NCBI GenBank assembly: GCA_025352585.1
Contig: JANXTD010000360.1
Location: 1-5,978, forward strand
Direction: 5' to 3'
Length of the DNA: 5,978 nucleotides
Source: Fimbriiglobus sp.
Lineage (GTDB): Bacteria > Planctomycetota > Planctomycetia > Gemmatales > Gemmataceae
The notes under the pieces are model-generated. The model saw nothing but the letters and a program-made list of their open reading frames with translations, did not search any database and had not been told where the DNA came from. The position numbers and the translations under genes are program-made. Numbering within the stretch: position 1 is the first letter of the stretch; each line of letters starts with the position of its first letter. Below, in pieces: positions 1 through 5,460 of the stretch.

Positions 1-602
1 CCGGGGCGGCGCTGGCGACGGCGGTGCGGCCGCCGCACGTGCGCAAGGGCGAGTCGCGGCGGGAGCCGGTGGCGGTGACGGCGGTGCGGGTGTGGGAGGC
101 CGACGCGGCCGAGGGCGCGGGGGCGTTGGAGTGGATCGTGCGGACCAACGAGCCGGCCGGGACGCCGGCGGAGGTCGAGCGGGTGGCCCGGTGGTACTCG
201 TGCCGGATGCGGGTCGAGGAGTTCCACAAGGTGCAGAAGGGCGGGGCGTCGGTGGAGGGCTGCCAGGTGCAGAGCGTCGGGAAGATGGCGGCGCTGGTGG
301 CGGTGCTGAGCGTGACCACGGTGGCGATGCTGAACCTGCGGCTGTCGGCGCGGGTGCCGGCGTTGGCGGGGCTGCCGGCGGAGTCGGTGGTGCCGCGGGC
401 GTGGGTGGAGGTCCTGAGTCGGATGCAGGCGGGGCGGGTGGCGTCGTACACGGTGGCGGAGTTCTGGGTGGAGCTGGCGCGGGCCGGCGGGTACATGAAG
501 AACCCGAAGAAGCACCCGCCGGGGTGGCAGACGCTGTGGCGCGGCTGGACCCGCTTCCACATCATCCTCCGCTACGAGTTGTCAAGGGCAGAGATCCGCT
601 AA
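1..602 (+). CDS. IS4-family (IS50/Tn5-like) transposase, C-terminal part; 5' end outside window
   Basis: This is the C-terminal part of a DDE transposase, the enzyme that cuts and rejoins the ends of an insertion sequence. The reading frame is open from base 3 and has no credible start in the window; the GTG at 24 is internal. The IS4-family signature Y-x2-R-x3-E-x6-K is complete: Tyr at 195-197, Arg at 204-206, the catalytic Glu at 216-218 and Lys at 237-239, in the context WYSCRMRVEEFHK. The two catalytic Asp residues would lie upstream. A hydrophobic helical stretch (about 285-350) follows, then the family-typical C-terminal motif GGYMKNPKKHPPGWQTLWRG (about 487-546), comparable to the C-terminal end of Tn5 transposase. 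The stop at 600-602 lies inside the proposed terminal repeat, as happens in compact IS elements. Codons are mostly G-ending up to about 538 and C-ending after that. Whether the element is intact cannot be judged from this end alone. Confidence 0.9.
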   Translation, partial: GAALATAVRPPHVRKGESRREPVAVTAVRVWEADAAEGAGALEWIVRTNEPAGTPAEVERVARWYSCRMRVEEFHKVQKGGASVEGCQVQSVGKMAALVAVLSVTTVAMLNLRLSARVPALAGLPAESVVPRAWVEVLSRMQAGRVASYTVAEFWVELARAGGYMKNPKKHPPGWQTLWRGWTRFHIILRYELSRAEIR

Positions 603-610
603 ACTGTCAG
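592..610 (-). repeat. Putative right terminal inverted repeat of the IS4-family element
   Basis: Read inward on the minus strand from 610, the sequence is CTGACAGTTTAGCGGATCT. It begins with CTGAC, as do the 19-bp ends of IS50 (CTGACTCTTATACACAAGT). It overlaps the transposase stop codon, a normal position for an IS end. The left end is outside the window, so the repeat cannot be matched to its partner. The boundary is an inference from similarity of the tip and from its position. Confidence 0.45.
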
Positions 611-654
611 GCGTCAGCGCCCGGAGTCTGGGCATCCTGACTCCGGGCTGACGC
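611..654. repeat. Strong palindrome in a convergent gap; possible bidirectional terminator or dispersed repeat
   Basis: The left arm (611-628) and right arm (639-654) pair over 16 bp, interrupted only by a 2-nt GC bulge at 619-620, with a 10-nt loop at 629-638. It sits between the transposase stop (602) and the purD stop (667), which face each other. It could end transcription from both sides, but no T-tract follows on either strand, so it is not a classical intrinsic terminator. The arm sequence with the flanking GCTTCCGGCTCGCC resembles palindromes I associate with planctomycete intergenic regions; that is recollection, not a search result. Confidence 0.6.
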
Positions 655-666
655 TTCCGGCTCGCC

Positions 667-2061
667 TTAAACCGGCTTCGACTTCGTGCCGTAGTCGCGG
701 ATGTTTTGCGTCGTCGTCGAAGGGGCCTTCTTCGGTGTCGCCTCGGCCGGTTTCGCTTCTTTGACGGCACGCAACGCCTTGTCGGCGATGTCGGTTCGGT
801 AGTGCGCGCCGGGGAACTGGATCAGTTTCACGGCTTCGTAGGCGCGGGCCTTGGCGTCGGCGAGGGTGTCGCCCAACGCCGTCACGCCGAGGACGCGGCC
901 GCCGTCGGTGACGACGCGGTCGCCGTTGACCTTGGTGCCGGCGTGAAAGACCTTCACGCCGGGCAAGGCGTCGGCTTTTTCGATCCCCAGAATCATTTTG
1001 CCGCCGTCGTACTTGCCGGGGTAGCCGCCGGCGCACATCACCACGCAGACCGCCGGGCGCGGGTCGAAGGTCAGGAAGTCGTCCGGCAACTCGTCGAGGC
1101 GTTCGTCGGCCACGGCGTCGAGCAGTTCGAGGAAGTCGCCCTTCATCCGCATCAGGATCACTTGCGTCTCGGGGTCGCCGAAGCGGGCGTTGAACTCCAG
1201 CACGCGGTGGCCCTGATTGGTGAGCATCAGCCCGGCGAAGAGCATGCCGTTGAAGGGGTTGCGGCTCCGCTTCATCGCGTGAACGATCGGCACGAACACC
1301 GTCTCCTCGGCCCGCGCCATCACCTCCGGCGTGCCGACCGGCGCGGGGCAGTACGTCCCCATGCCGCCGGTGTTCGGCCCCTGGTCGCCGTCGTTCACGG
1401 CCTTGTGGTCCTGGCACGGCGGCATCAGGAGAATACTCCGGCCGCTGACGAAGCCGAGGATCGAAACCTCCTCGCCTTCGAGCCGCTTTTCGATGACGAC
1501 CTGCCGGCCGACAGCTTGGCCGAACTCCTCACGGACCATGATGCGTTCGACCGCCTTGCGGGCCTCGGGGTTGTCCTTGCAGACGATCACGCCCTTGCCG
1601 GCCGCCAAACCGTCGGCTTTCACGACGACGGGGTAGTCGCGCGTATCGACGTAAGTCCGCGCCGCCTCGGGGTGGTCGAACACGCGGTAGTCGGCGGTCG
1701 GCACGTCGGCGTGGCGCATCAGGTTCTTCGCGTAGACCTTGCTCGACTCGATGCGGGCGGCGTCCTTGGTGGGGCCGAAGACTTTGACGCCGCGTTGACG
1801 CAGGTAGTCCGAGAGGCCCAGGGCGAGGGCGTCTTCGGGGCCGATCACCACGAGGTGGACGTTCTCCTTGAGGCAGAACCGCGTCATCCGCTCGAAGTCG
1901 GTGCCGTCGAAACTCACGTTCGTCGCGGACTGGGCGGTGCCGGCGTTGCCGGGGGCACAGTAAATGCGTCCGGCGGTGGGCGACTGCGCGAGCTTCCAGA
2001 CGATGGCGTGTTCGCGACCGCCCTTGCCGACGACCAGGACGTTCTTTTTCGCGGGCGTCAT
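667..2061 (-). CDS. purD: Phosphoribosylamine--glycine ligase (GAR synthetase)
   Basis: This cytosolic ATP-grasp enzyme joins glycine to 5-phosphoribosylamine, forming glycinamide ribonucleotide in step two of de novo purine synthesis. The 464-residue product carries the full family pattern: N-terminal GKGGREHA (residues 12-19), APGNAGT (36-42) and GPED (74-77); ATP-grasp motifs VVVKADGLAAGKG (145-157), QDHK (217-220) and GPNTGGMG (228-235); the metal-binding stretch LEFNARFGDPE (288-298); and a C-terminal domain ending near YRTDIADKAL (421-430). PurD proteins are usually about 420-430 residues. The extra length is a Lys/Pro/Ala/Thr-rich tail at 431-464 outside the known fold. I chose the ATG at 2061 over the TTG directly before it; an AGG lies 8 nt upstream as a weak ribosome site. 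The gene is monocistronic here, divergent from the metal-uptake genes and convergent with the transposase, with no other purine genes nearby. Confidence 0.97.
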   Translation of the reverse strand: MTPAKKNVLVVGKGGREHAIVWKLAQSPTAGRIYCAPGNAGTAQSATNVSFDGTDFERMTRFCLKENVHLVVIGPEDALALGLSDYLRQRGVKVFGPTKDAARIESSKVYAKNLMRHADVPTADYRVFDHPEAARTYVDTRDYPVVVKADGLAAGKGVIVCKDNPEARKAVERIMVREEFGQAVGRQVVIEKRLEGEEVSILGFVSGRSILLMPPCQDHKAVNDGDQGPNTGGMGTYCPAPVGTPEVMARAEETVFVPIVHAMKRSRNPFNGMLFAGLMLTNQGHRVLEFNARFGDPETQVILMRMKGDFLELLDAVADERLDELPDDFLTFDPRPAVCVVMCAGGYPGKYDGGKMILGIEKADALPGVKVFHAGTKVNGDRVVTDGGRVLGVTALGDTLADAKARAYEAVKLIQFPGAHYRTDIADKALRAVKEAKPAEATPKKAPSTTTQNIRDYGTKSKPV

Positions 2062-2110
2062 CAAGCGGACCTGTCAGCCGGGCGTGTCGGGGGTGCAAAG
2101 AGCTAACATC

Positions 2111-2138
2111 AAGATACGCCGGTCGCAGGGAGTGCCAA
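2111..2138 (-). promoter_or_regulatory. Putative sigma70-type promoter of purD
   Basis: On the minus strand, TTGGCA (2138-2133, five of six matches to the -35 consensus) is followed after 16 nt by TATCTT (2116-2111, four of six to the -10 consensus). Transcription would start near 2104, giving a leader of about 43 nt before the purD ATG. The match is good for a GC-rich region, but it is a pattern match only. Confidence 0.5.
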
Positions 2139-2171
2139 GCAGACTCCGGCAGTTTCGCCGTGCCTAATTGA

Positions 2172-2190
2172 GTTTGTTAGCCTACACTAT
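2172..2190 (+). promoter_or_regulatory. Possible DtxR/MntR-type metalloregulator operator overlapping a -10-like element
   Basis: The 19-mer matches the classical DtxR-family box TTAGGTTAGSCTAACCTAA at 13 of 19 positions, including nine in a row (GTTAGCCTA, 2176-2184). It lies in an AT-richer patch (2163-2208) 34 nt before the ATG of the metal-binding lipoprotein. The -10-like hexamer TACACT (2183-2188) overlaps it, so a bound repressor would block initiation. Only the core TAG-C-CTA is truly dyad-symmetric, and I see no convincing -35 element. DtxR-family repressors (MntR, TroR, IdeR) commonly control Mn or Fe uptake. The regulator itself is not in this window. Confidence 0.35.
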
Positions 2191-2223
2191 GCCGTGTGAA
2201 GATTTCATTCGGGTGACCCCATC

Positions 2224-3195
2224 ATGACCCTCCGCTTGCCCTGGCCTTCGTTCACAATCCTAGCCTGTTGTCTGGCAGTGGGCCTGAGTGGCTGCCGCGA
2301 GTCCGAGGGGCCGGGGCCGGTTGGCGCGGGGCCGCTCCGAGTCGTCGCCACGACGAGCATCATCGCCGACGCCGTGCGCAACGTCGGCGGCGAGTACGTC
2401 GCCGTCACGACGCTGATGCCGGCGGGGACCGACCCGCACAACTACTTGCCGACGAGTGCCGACACGGAGACGTTCGCGGGGGCGCACCTGGTCCTCTCGA
2501 ACGGCCTGCACCTCGAAGGCAAGATGGCGTCGCAACTCGAAGGCCGCACGGTACCTTATCAGCGCGCCGCGACGGTCGCCGCGAAGCTCGACCACGCGAC
2601 TCAAGTCCTGAAGGTCGATGGCGGCGCGGAGGATCCGCACATCTGGTTCGACGTGAAGCTTTGGATGACCTGCGTGGAGACGGTCCGCGACGAACTCACG
2701 ACCAGCGACCCCGCCCACGCCGTGGCTTACCGGGTGAACGCGACGCGGTACCTGGCCGAACTCGCAGCCCTCGACGCCGAAGTGCGGGCCAAGGCGGCGA
2801 AGTTGACGGTGGCCCTGGGGGCGAAGCCGGTGCTGATCACGTCGCACGACGCCTTCGTCTATTTCTCGAAGGCCTACGGCCTCGAAGTCCACGGCTTGCA
2901 AGGGGTGAGCACCGCGTCGGCGACGAGTTCGCGCGACACCGAGGCACTCGTGAATCTCATCGGCGAGCGCGGCATCAAGGCGATCTTCACGGAGACTTCG
3001 GTGCCGACGCGCGGGCTGGAAAAGGTGCTCGACGACGTGAAGGCGAAGTACCCGAAGCTCGGCGCGGTTAAGCTCGTCGTCGGCGACGACGCCTTGTACT
3101 CCGACTCGCTGGGCGTGGCCGGGACGCCGGGGGTGACCTACGTCGGCATGGTGCGGCACAACATCGACACAATTGTGAAGTACCTCCAGCCATGA
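2224..3195 (+). CDS. Metal ABC transporter substrate-binding lipoprotein (cluster A-I, ZnuA/TroA/MntC-like)
   Basis: This protein is expected to bind a divalent transition metal (Zn, Mn or Fe) outside the cytoplasmic membrane and pass it to an ABC importer. The 323-residue product begins with a lipoprotein signal: a hydrophobic stretch (about 10-22) and lipobox LSGC, with Cys24 as the likely lipidation site. The family's four metal ligands can be placed: His72 (AGTDPHNY), His139 (DPHIWFD), His208 (TSHDAFVYF) and Asp294 (YSDSLG). The His/His/His/Asp set matches TroA-type proteins; PsaA-type Mn binders have Glu in third place. The long His-rich loop of many Zn-specific ZnuA proteins is absent. 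Metal choice cannot be settled from sequence, so I give no gene symbol. GGGTGA at 2211-2216 is a weak ribosome site 7 nt before the ATG. Its stop overlaps the next gene's start by 4 nt (ATGA), indicating translational coupling. Confidence 0.95.
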   Translation: MTLRLPWPSFTILACCLAVGLSGCRESEGPGPVGAGPLRVVATTSIIADAVRNVGGEYVAVTTLMPAGTDPHNYLPTSADTETFAGAHLVLSNGLHLEGKMASQLEGRTVPYQRAATVAAKLDHATQVLKVDGGAEDPHIWFDVKLWMTCVETVRDELTTSDPAHAVAYRVNATRYLAELAALDAEVRAKAAKLTVALGAKPVLITSHDAFVYFSKAYGLEVHGLQGVSTASATSSRDTEALVNLIGERGIKAIFTETSVPTRGLEKVLDDVKAKYPKLGAVKLVVGDDALYSDSLGVAGTPGVTYVGMVRHNIDTIVKYLQP

Positions 3196-3947
3196 GCGCC
3201 TTGCCGTCGGTTACGCACATGCACGCGGTCCAGGTCCACGACCTGACGGTCGCCTACCGCGAGAAGCCGGTCCTCTGGGACATCGACCTCGTCATCCCGT
3301 CGGGGGTGCTGATGGGCGTGGTCGGCCCCAACGGCGCGGGCAAGACGACGCTGATCAAGGCGATGCTCGGCCTCGTCACGCCGGTCAGCGGCCGGGTACT
3401 GATCCACGGCCAGCCGTACCAGGCGAACAAGCGTTCGGTGGCGTACGTCCCGCAACGCGGCTCGGTCGATTGGGACTTCCCGACGACCGCGTTCGACGTG
3501 GTGCTGATGGGCACCTACGGCCGGATCGGCTGGTTGCGGCGGCCGGGGGAACTCGAACGCGAGGCGGCCTACGTCGCCCTGGCGAAAGTCGGCATGGCCG
3601 ACCTGGCGCGGCGGCAAATCCGCGAACTCTCCGGCGGCCAGCAGCAGCGCGTCTTCCTGGCGCGGGCACTCGTGCAAGAAGCCCCGGTGACCTTCATGGA
3701 CGAGCCGTTCCAGGGCGTCGATGCGATTACCGAGGCGGCAATCATCGACATCCTGCGTGAGTTGCGGGCCAACGGCCGGACGGTGCTAGTGGTCCACCAC
3801 GACCTCTCGACGGTCGCGGAGTACTTCGACTGGGTGACGCTGCTCAACGTGCGGAAGGTCGCCGCGGGGCCGACGGTCGAAGTGTTTACGCCGGCCAACT
3901 TGCGGGCGACTTACGGCGAACGCCTGGCCCTGCCGCCGGGGGTTTGA
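3192..3947 (+). CDS. Metal ABC transporter ATP-binding protein (cluster A-I, ZnuC/MntB-like)
   Basis: This is the cytoplasmic ATPase subunit that would drive metal import with the lipoprotein encoded just upstream. The 251-residue protein has all nucleotide-binding motifs in order: Walker A GPNGAGKT (45-52), Q-loop with Gln88 ([13 protein letters not shown], 85-97, a sequence typical of Mn/Zn importer ATPases), signature LSGGQQQR (146-153), Walker B ending in Asp170-Glu171 (TFMDEPF), D-loop near Asp177 and H-loop His203 (VVHHD). Nothing is missing, so it should be active. Its ATG overlaps the upstream stop in an ATGA, the mark of a coupled operon. An internal ATG at codon 10 is an alternative start. 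The partner permease, which usually follows directly, is not here; the next gene, 22 nt downstream, encodes a different four-helix protein. Confidence 0.95.
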   Translation: MSALPSVTHMHAVQVHDLTVAYREKPVLWDIDLVIPSGVLMGVVGPNGAGKTTLIKAMLGLVTPVSGRVLIHGQPYQANKRSVAYVPQRGSVDWDFPTTAFDVVLMGTYGRIGWLRRPGELEREAAYVALAKVGMADLARRQIRELSGGQQQRVFLARALVQEAPVTFMDEPFQGVDAITEAAIIDILRELRANGRTVLVVHHDLSTVAEYFDWVTLLNVRKVAAGPTVEVFTPANLRATYGERLALPPGV

Positions 3948-3957
3948 CCCGCGCGGC

Positions 3958-3963
3958 TATACT
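3958..3963 (+). promoter_or_regulatory. -10-like element TATACT, possible leaderless promoter for the DUF420-like gene
   Basis: TATACT matches the sigma70 -10 consensus at five of six positions and ends 6 nt before the ATG at 3970. A normal start site would therefore fall on or next to the A of the ATG, giving a leaderless mRNA. No -35 match is visible at the usual distance. No Shine-Dalgarno sequence lies before this ATG, which fits leaderless translation, but read-through from the ATPase gene is equally possible. Confidence 0.35.
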
Positions 3964-3969
3964 GGCTCC

Positions 3970-4365
3970 ATGCCCACCGGCCCCGAAATTCTGCTGACGC
4001 TCAAAGTCCTCGTGAGCGTGGTCACGGTCCTGTTCGCCGCGGCGATCGTGGCCATCGCCACCGGCCACCGGCGACTGCACGGCCGGCTCAACTTCGCCTT
4101 CTTCGTATTAACGATGACGACGGTCCTCGGCTTCGAGTTGCTGCTGAGGCTCGGCACCGACGTGAGCGCGTCGTTCAGCCCCGAGGCGAAGGCGGCGTTG
4201 CGGGTCCACCTCGTGTTTGCGGTGCCGTCGGCGCTGCTGCTGCCGCTGATGCTCTGGAGCGGCGCGACCCGCCGCCGCCGGCTGCACGTCCCGCTCGCCG
4301 TGGTGTTCACGCTGCTGTGGGCCGCGACGGTCTACACGGGGCTGTTCACGCTGCCGAACGAGTAG
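3970..4365 (+). CDS. DUF420-like four-helix membrane protein
   Basis: This is a 131-residue integral membrane protein with four predicted helices at about 7-32, 40-62, 75-97 and 105-128, joined by short loops. Histidines sit near the helix ends: His33 and His37 (GHRRLHGRLN), His80 (ALRVHLVFA) and His106 (RRRLHVPLA). Length, helix number and His placement resemble the DUF420 family, which includes the CtaM/YozB proteins linked to maturation of haem-copper oxidases. The family call is by eye. The His residues could bind haem or copper; that is inference. It follows the ABC ATPase gene by 22 nt on the same strand, so it may share the transcript, yet it is far too small and of the wrong topology to be a metal-importer permease. 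A TATACT just before the ATG may give separate transcription. The gene ends against a palindrome and a convergent kinase gene. Confidence 0.78.
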   Translation: MPTGPEILLTLKVLVSVVTVLFAAAIVAIATGHRRLHGRLNFAFFVLTMTTVLGFELLLRLGTDVSASFSPEAKAALRVHLVFAVPSALLLPLMLWSGATRRRRLHVPLAVVFTLLWAATVYTGLFTLPNE

Positions 4366-4366
4366 C

Positions 4367-4463
4367 TTTCGTAGGGGCGTGCCCTTGTGGCCGCCCACGC
4401 CTGCGCTCGCTGACCTGGTCGGGAAGCGCACGCCGGGTACCCACAAGGGGCACCCCTACGAAA
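4367..4463. repeat. MITE/REP-like imperfect palindrome in a convergent gap
   Basis: The outer arms TTTCGTAGGGG (4367-4377) and CCCCTACGAAA (4453-4463) are perfect 11-bp inverted repeats. Inside them CCCTTGTGG (4382-4390) pairs with CCACAAGGG (4441-4449), and weaker pairing continues inward (for example TGCGCT at 4402-4407 with AGCGCA at 4425-4430). The whole 97-bp unit could fold into one long hairpin. It fills the gap between the stops of two convergent genes. Its GTAGGGGC...GCCCCTAC style recalls small dispersed repeats seen in many bacteria. No target-site duplication is evident. It has no coding capacity and may serve as a two-way transcription end. Confidence 0.65.
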
Positions 4464-4480
4464 CCCGTGACGCCCTCACG

Positions 4481-5251
4481 TCACATCGTCAGGTGGTCTT
4501 CGGTCAACCGCTTCGGCAGCTTGACGATGAACGCCGAGCCTTTGCCCACGACGCTCTCGACGCGGATGCGGCCGTGGTGCTGCTCGATGATCTGCCGGCA
4601 GACACTCAGCCCCAGACCGGTGCCGCCGTGGCCGTTCTCGTCGGGCAGCTTGGTCGTGAAAAACGGCTCGAAGATTTGCCGCAGGTTCTCCGGGGCGATC
4701 CCCGCGCCGGTGTCGGCGACCTTGACCTCGACCGTCTCGCCGTCATTGCTCTCGCGGACTTCGAGGCGCAACCGGCCACCGTGCAGCATCGACTGGCGGG
4801 CGTTGATCACGAGGTTGACGATGATCTGCTCGATCTGCCCCGGCACGACGACGGCCGACGGCCGGCCCTCGAAGCGCTTCTCGATCTGGATGCGGTGCTT
4901 GCCCAGATCCTTCTCGGTGAGGATCAAAACCTCCTCGACGATGGCGACGAGGTCGGTCAACTCGCGGTCGGTCGAGTTATTGCGGGCGAAGCCGAGCATA
5001 CTGTTGACGATGCCGGCGGCGCGCTGGCCGCCGCGGAGGATCTTCTCGAAGGCTTGCACCTGGGCTGCGGAGGTCTGGCCGCGGCTGCCCATCTTGGCGT
5101 AGTTGATGATCGTGGTGAGGATGTTGTTGAACTCGTGGGCGACGCTCGACGCGAGTTCGCCGACGCTGCTGAGCCGCTGGGCTTGCAGCAGTTGCTGGCG
5201 CAGGGCGTCGGTCTCGGTCATCGGCATCGTCGGCGATTCCTGAGTCGTCAT
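4481..5251 (-). CDS. Soluble sensor-less histidine kinase
   Basis: This is a two-component histidine kinase that would autophosphorylate and pass phosphate to a response regulator. The 256-residue product starts with a short polar stretch, then a HisKA dimerisation domain with H-box SSVAHEFNNIL (phospho-accepting His39), and a complete HATPase_c domain: N-box NLVINARQS (146-154, Asn150), G1 DTGAGI (180-185), F-box FEPFFTTK (194-201) and G2 GGTGLGL (209-215). The HEFNN form is typical of kinases resembling NtrB and other PAS-linked types. No PAS, GAF or transmembrane segment is present, so the signal must come from a partner protein. I chose the ATG at 5251 because GGGAGAGG lies 5 nt upstream. 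The frame stays open to a GTG at 5389, but that Gly/Pro-rich stretch shows no domain. No response regulator is adjacent, so it is an orphan here. It is separated by 209 nt from the upstream phosphatase gene, on the same strand. Confidence 0.93.
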   Translation of the reverse strand: MTTQESPTMPMTETDALRQQLLQAQRLSSVGELASSVAHEFNNILTTIINYAKMGSRGQTSAAQVQAFEKILRGGQRAAGIVNSMLGFARNNSTDRELTDLVAIVEEVLILTEKDLGKHRIQIEKRFEGRPSAVVVPGQIEQIIVNLVINARQSMLHGGRLRLEVRESNDGETVEVKVADTGAGIAPENLRQIFEPFFTTKLPDENGHGGTGLGLSVCRQIIEQHHGRIRVESVVGKGSAFIVKLPKRLTEDHLTM

Positions 5252-5460
5252 GAAGCCTCTCCCAGCAAGAACCGGACCGCCCCTCGACGCGTTGTACCCG
5301 GCCCCGGTGTCAACCGGTCCCCCGCCGGGCGTGGCGTCAGGTCCGTCGGGCCTGCTAGCGAAAAGTATCGGTCGCGACGGTTGCGCCACTTCACGCGAAC
5401 GGCCGAGATGTGAGGAGCTTGCGCCGCGAAAACGGCCTGGAGTTCGCCCCGCTTACCCAC

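Noticed and set aside
2062..2064. TTG as the purD start, one codon upstream of the ATG
   Set aside because: The adjacent ATG at 2061 is the stronger start codon and the AGG spacing suits it at least as well.
706..2106. A 466-codon open frame on the plus strand running across almost the whole purD gene
   Set aside because: It is antisense to a fully motif-supported purD. Its translation is rich in H, R, V, G and A with no recognisable domain, as expected of a GC-rich shadow frame.
2123..2139. A possible sigma54 promoter (TTGGCAC...TGC) on the minus strand before purD
   Set aside because: The GG and GC dinucleotides are 8 nt apart rather than the required 10, and the TTGGCA fits better as a sigma70 -35 with TATCTT.
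2260..3159. A 299-codon minus-strand frame opposite the metal-binding lipoprotein
   Set aside because: It is Arg/His/Val-rich low-complexity translation with no domain, opposite a clear lipoprotein gene.
5308..5313. A perfect -35 hexamer TTGACA on the minus strand upstream of the kinase
   Set aside because: The only -10-like match (TACAAC) lies 11 nt away, too close for a sigma70 promoter, and nothing suitable lies at 16-18 nt.
5252..5389. N-terminal extension of the kinase from a GTG at 5389
   Set aside because: The extension is Gly/Pro-rich without a domain, and a strong GGGAGAGG ribosome site precedes the ATG at 5251.
4379..5413. A 344-codon open frame on the plus strand opposite the histidine kinase
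   Set aside because: It begins inside the palindrome at 4367-4463 and covers a kinase with all catalytic motifs intact. The composition is shadow-like and no domain is visible.
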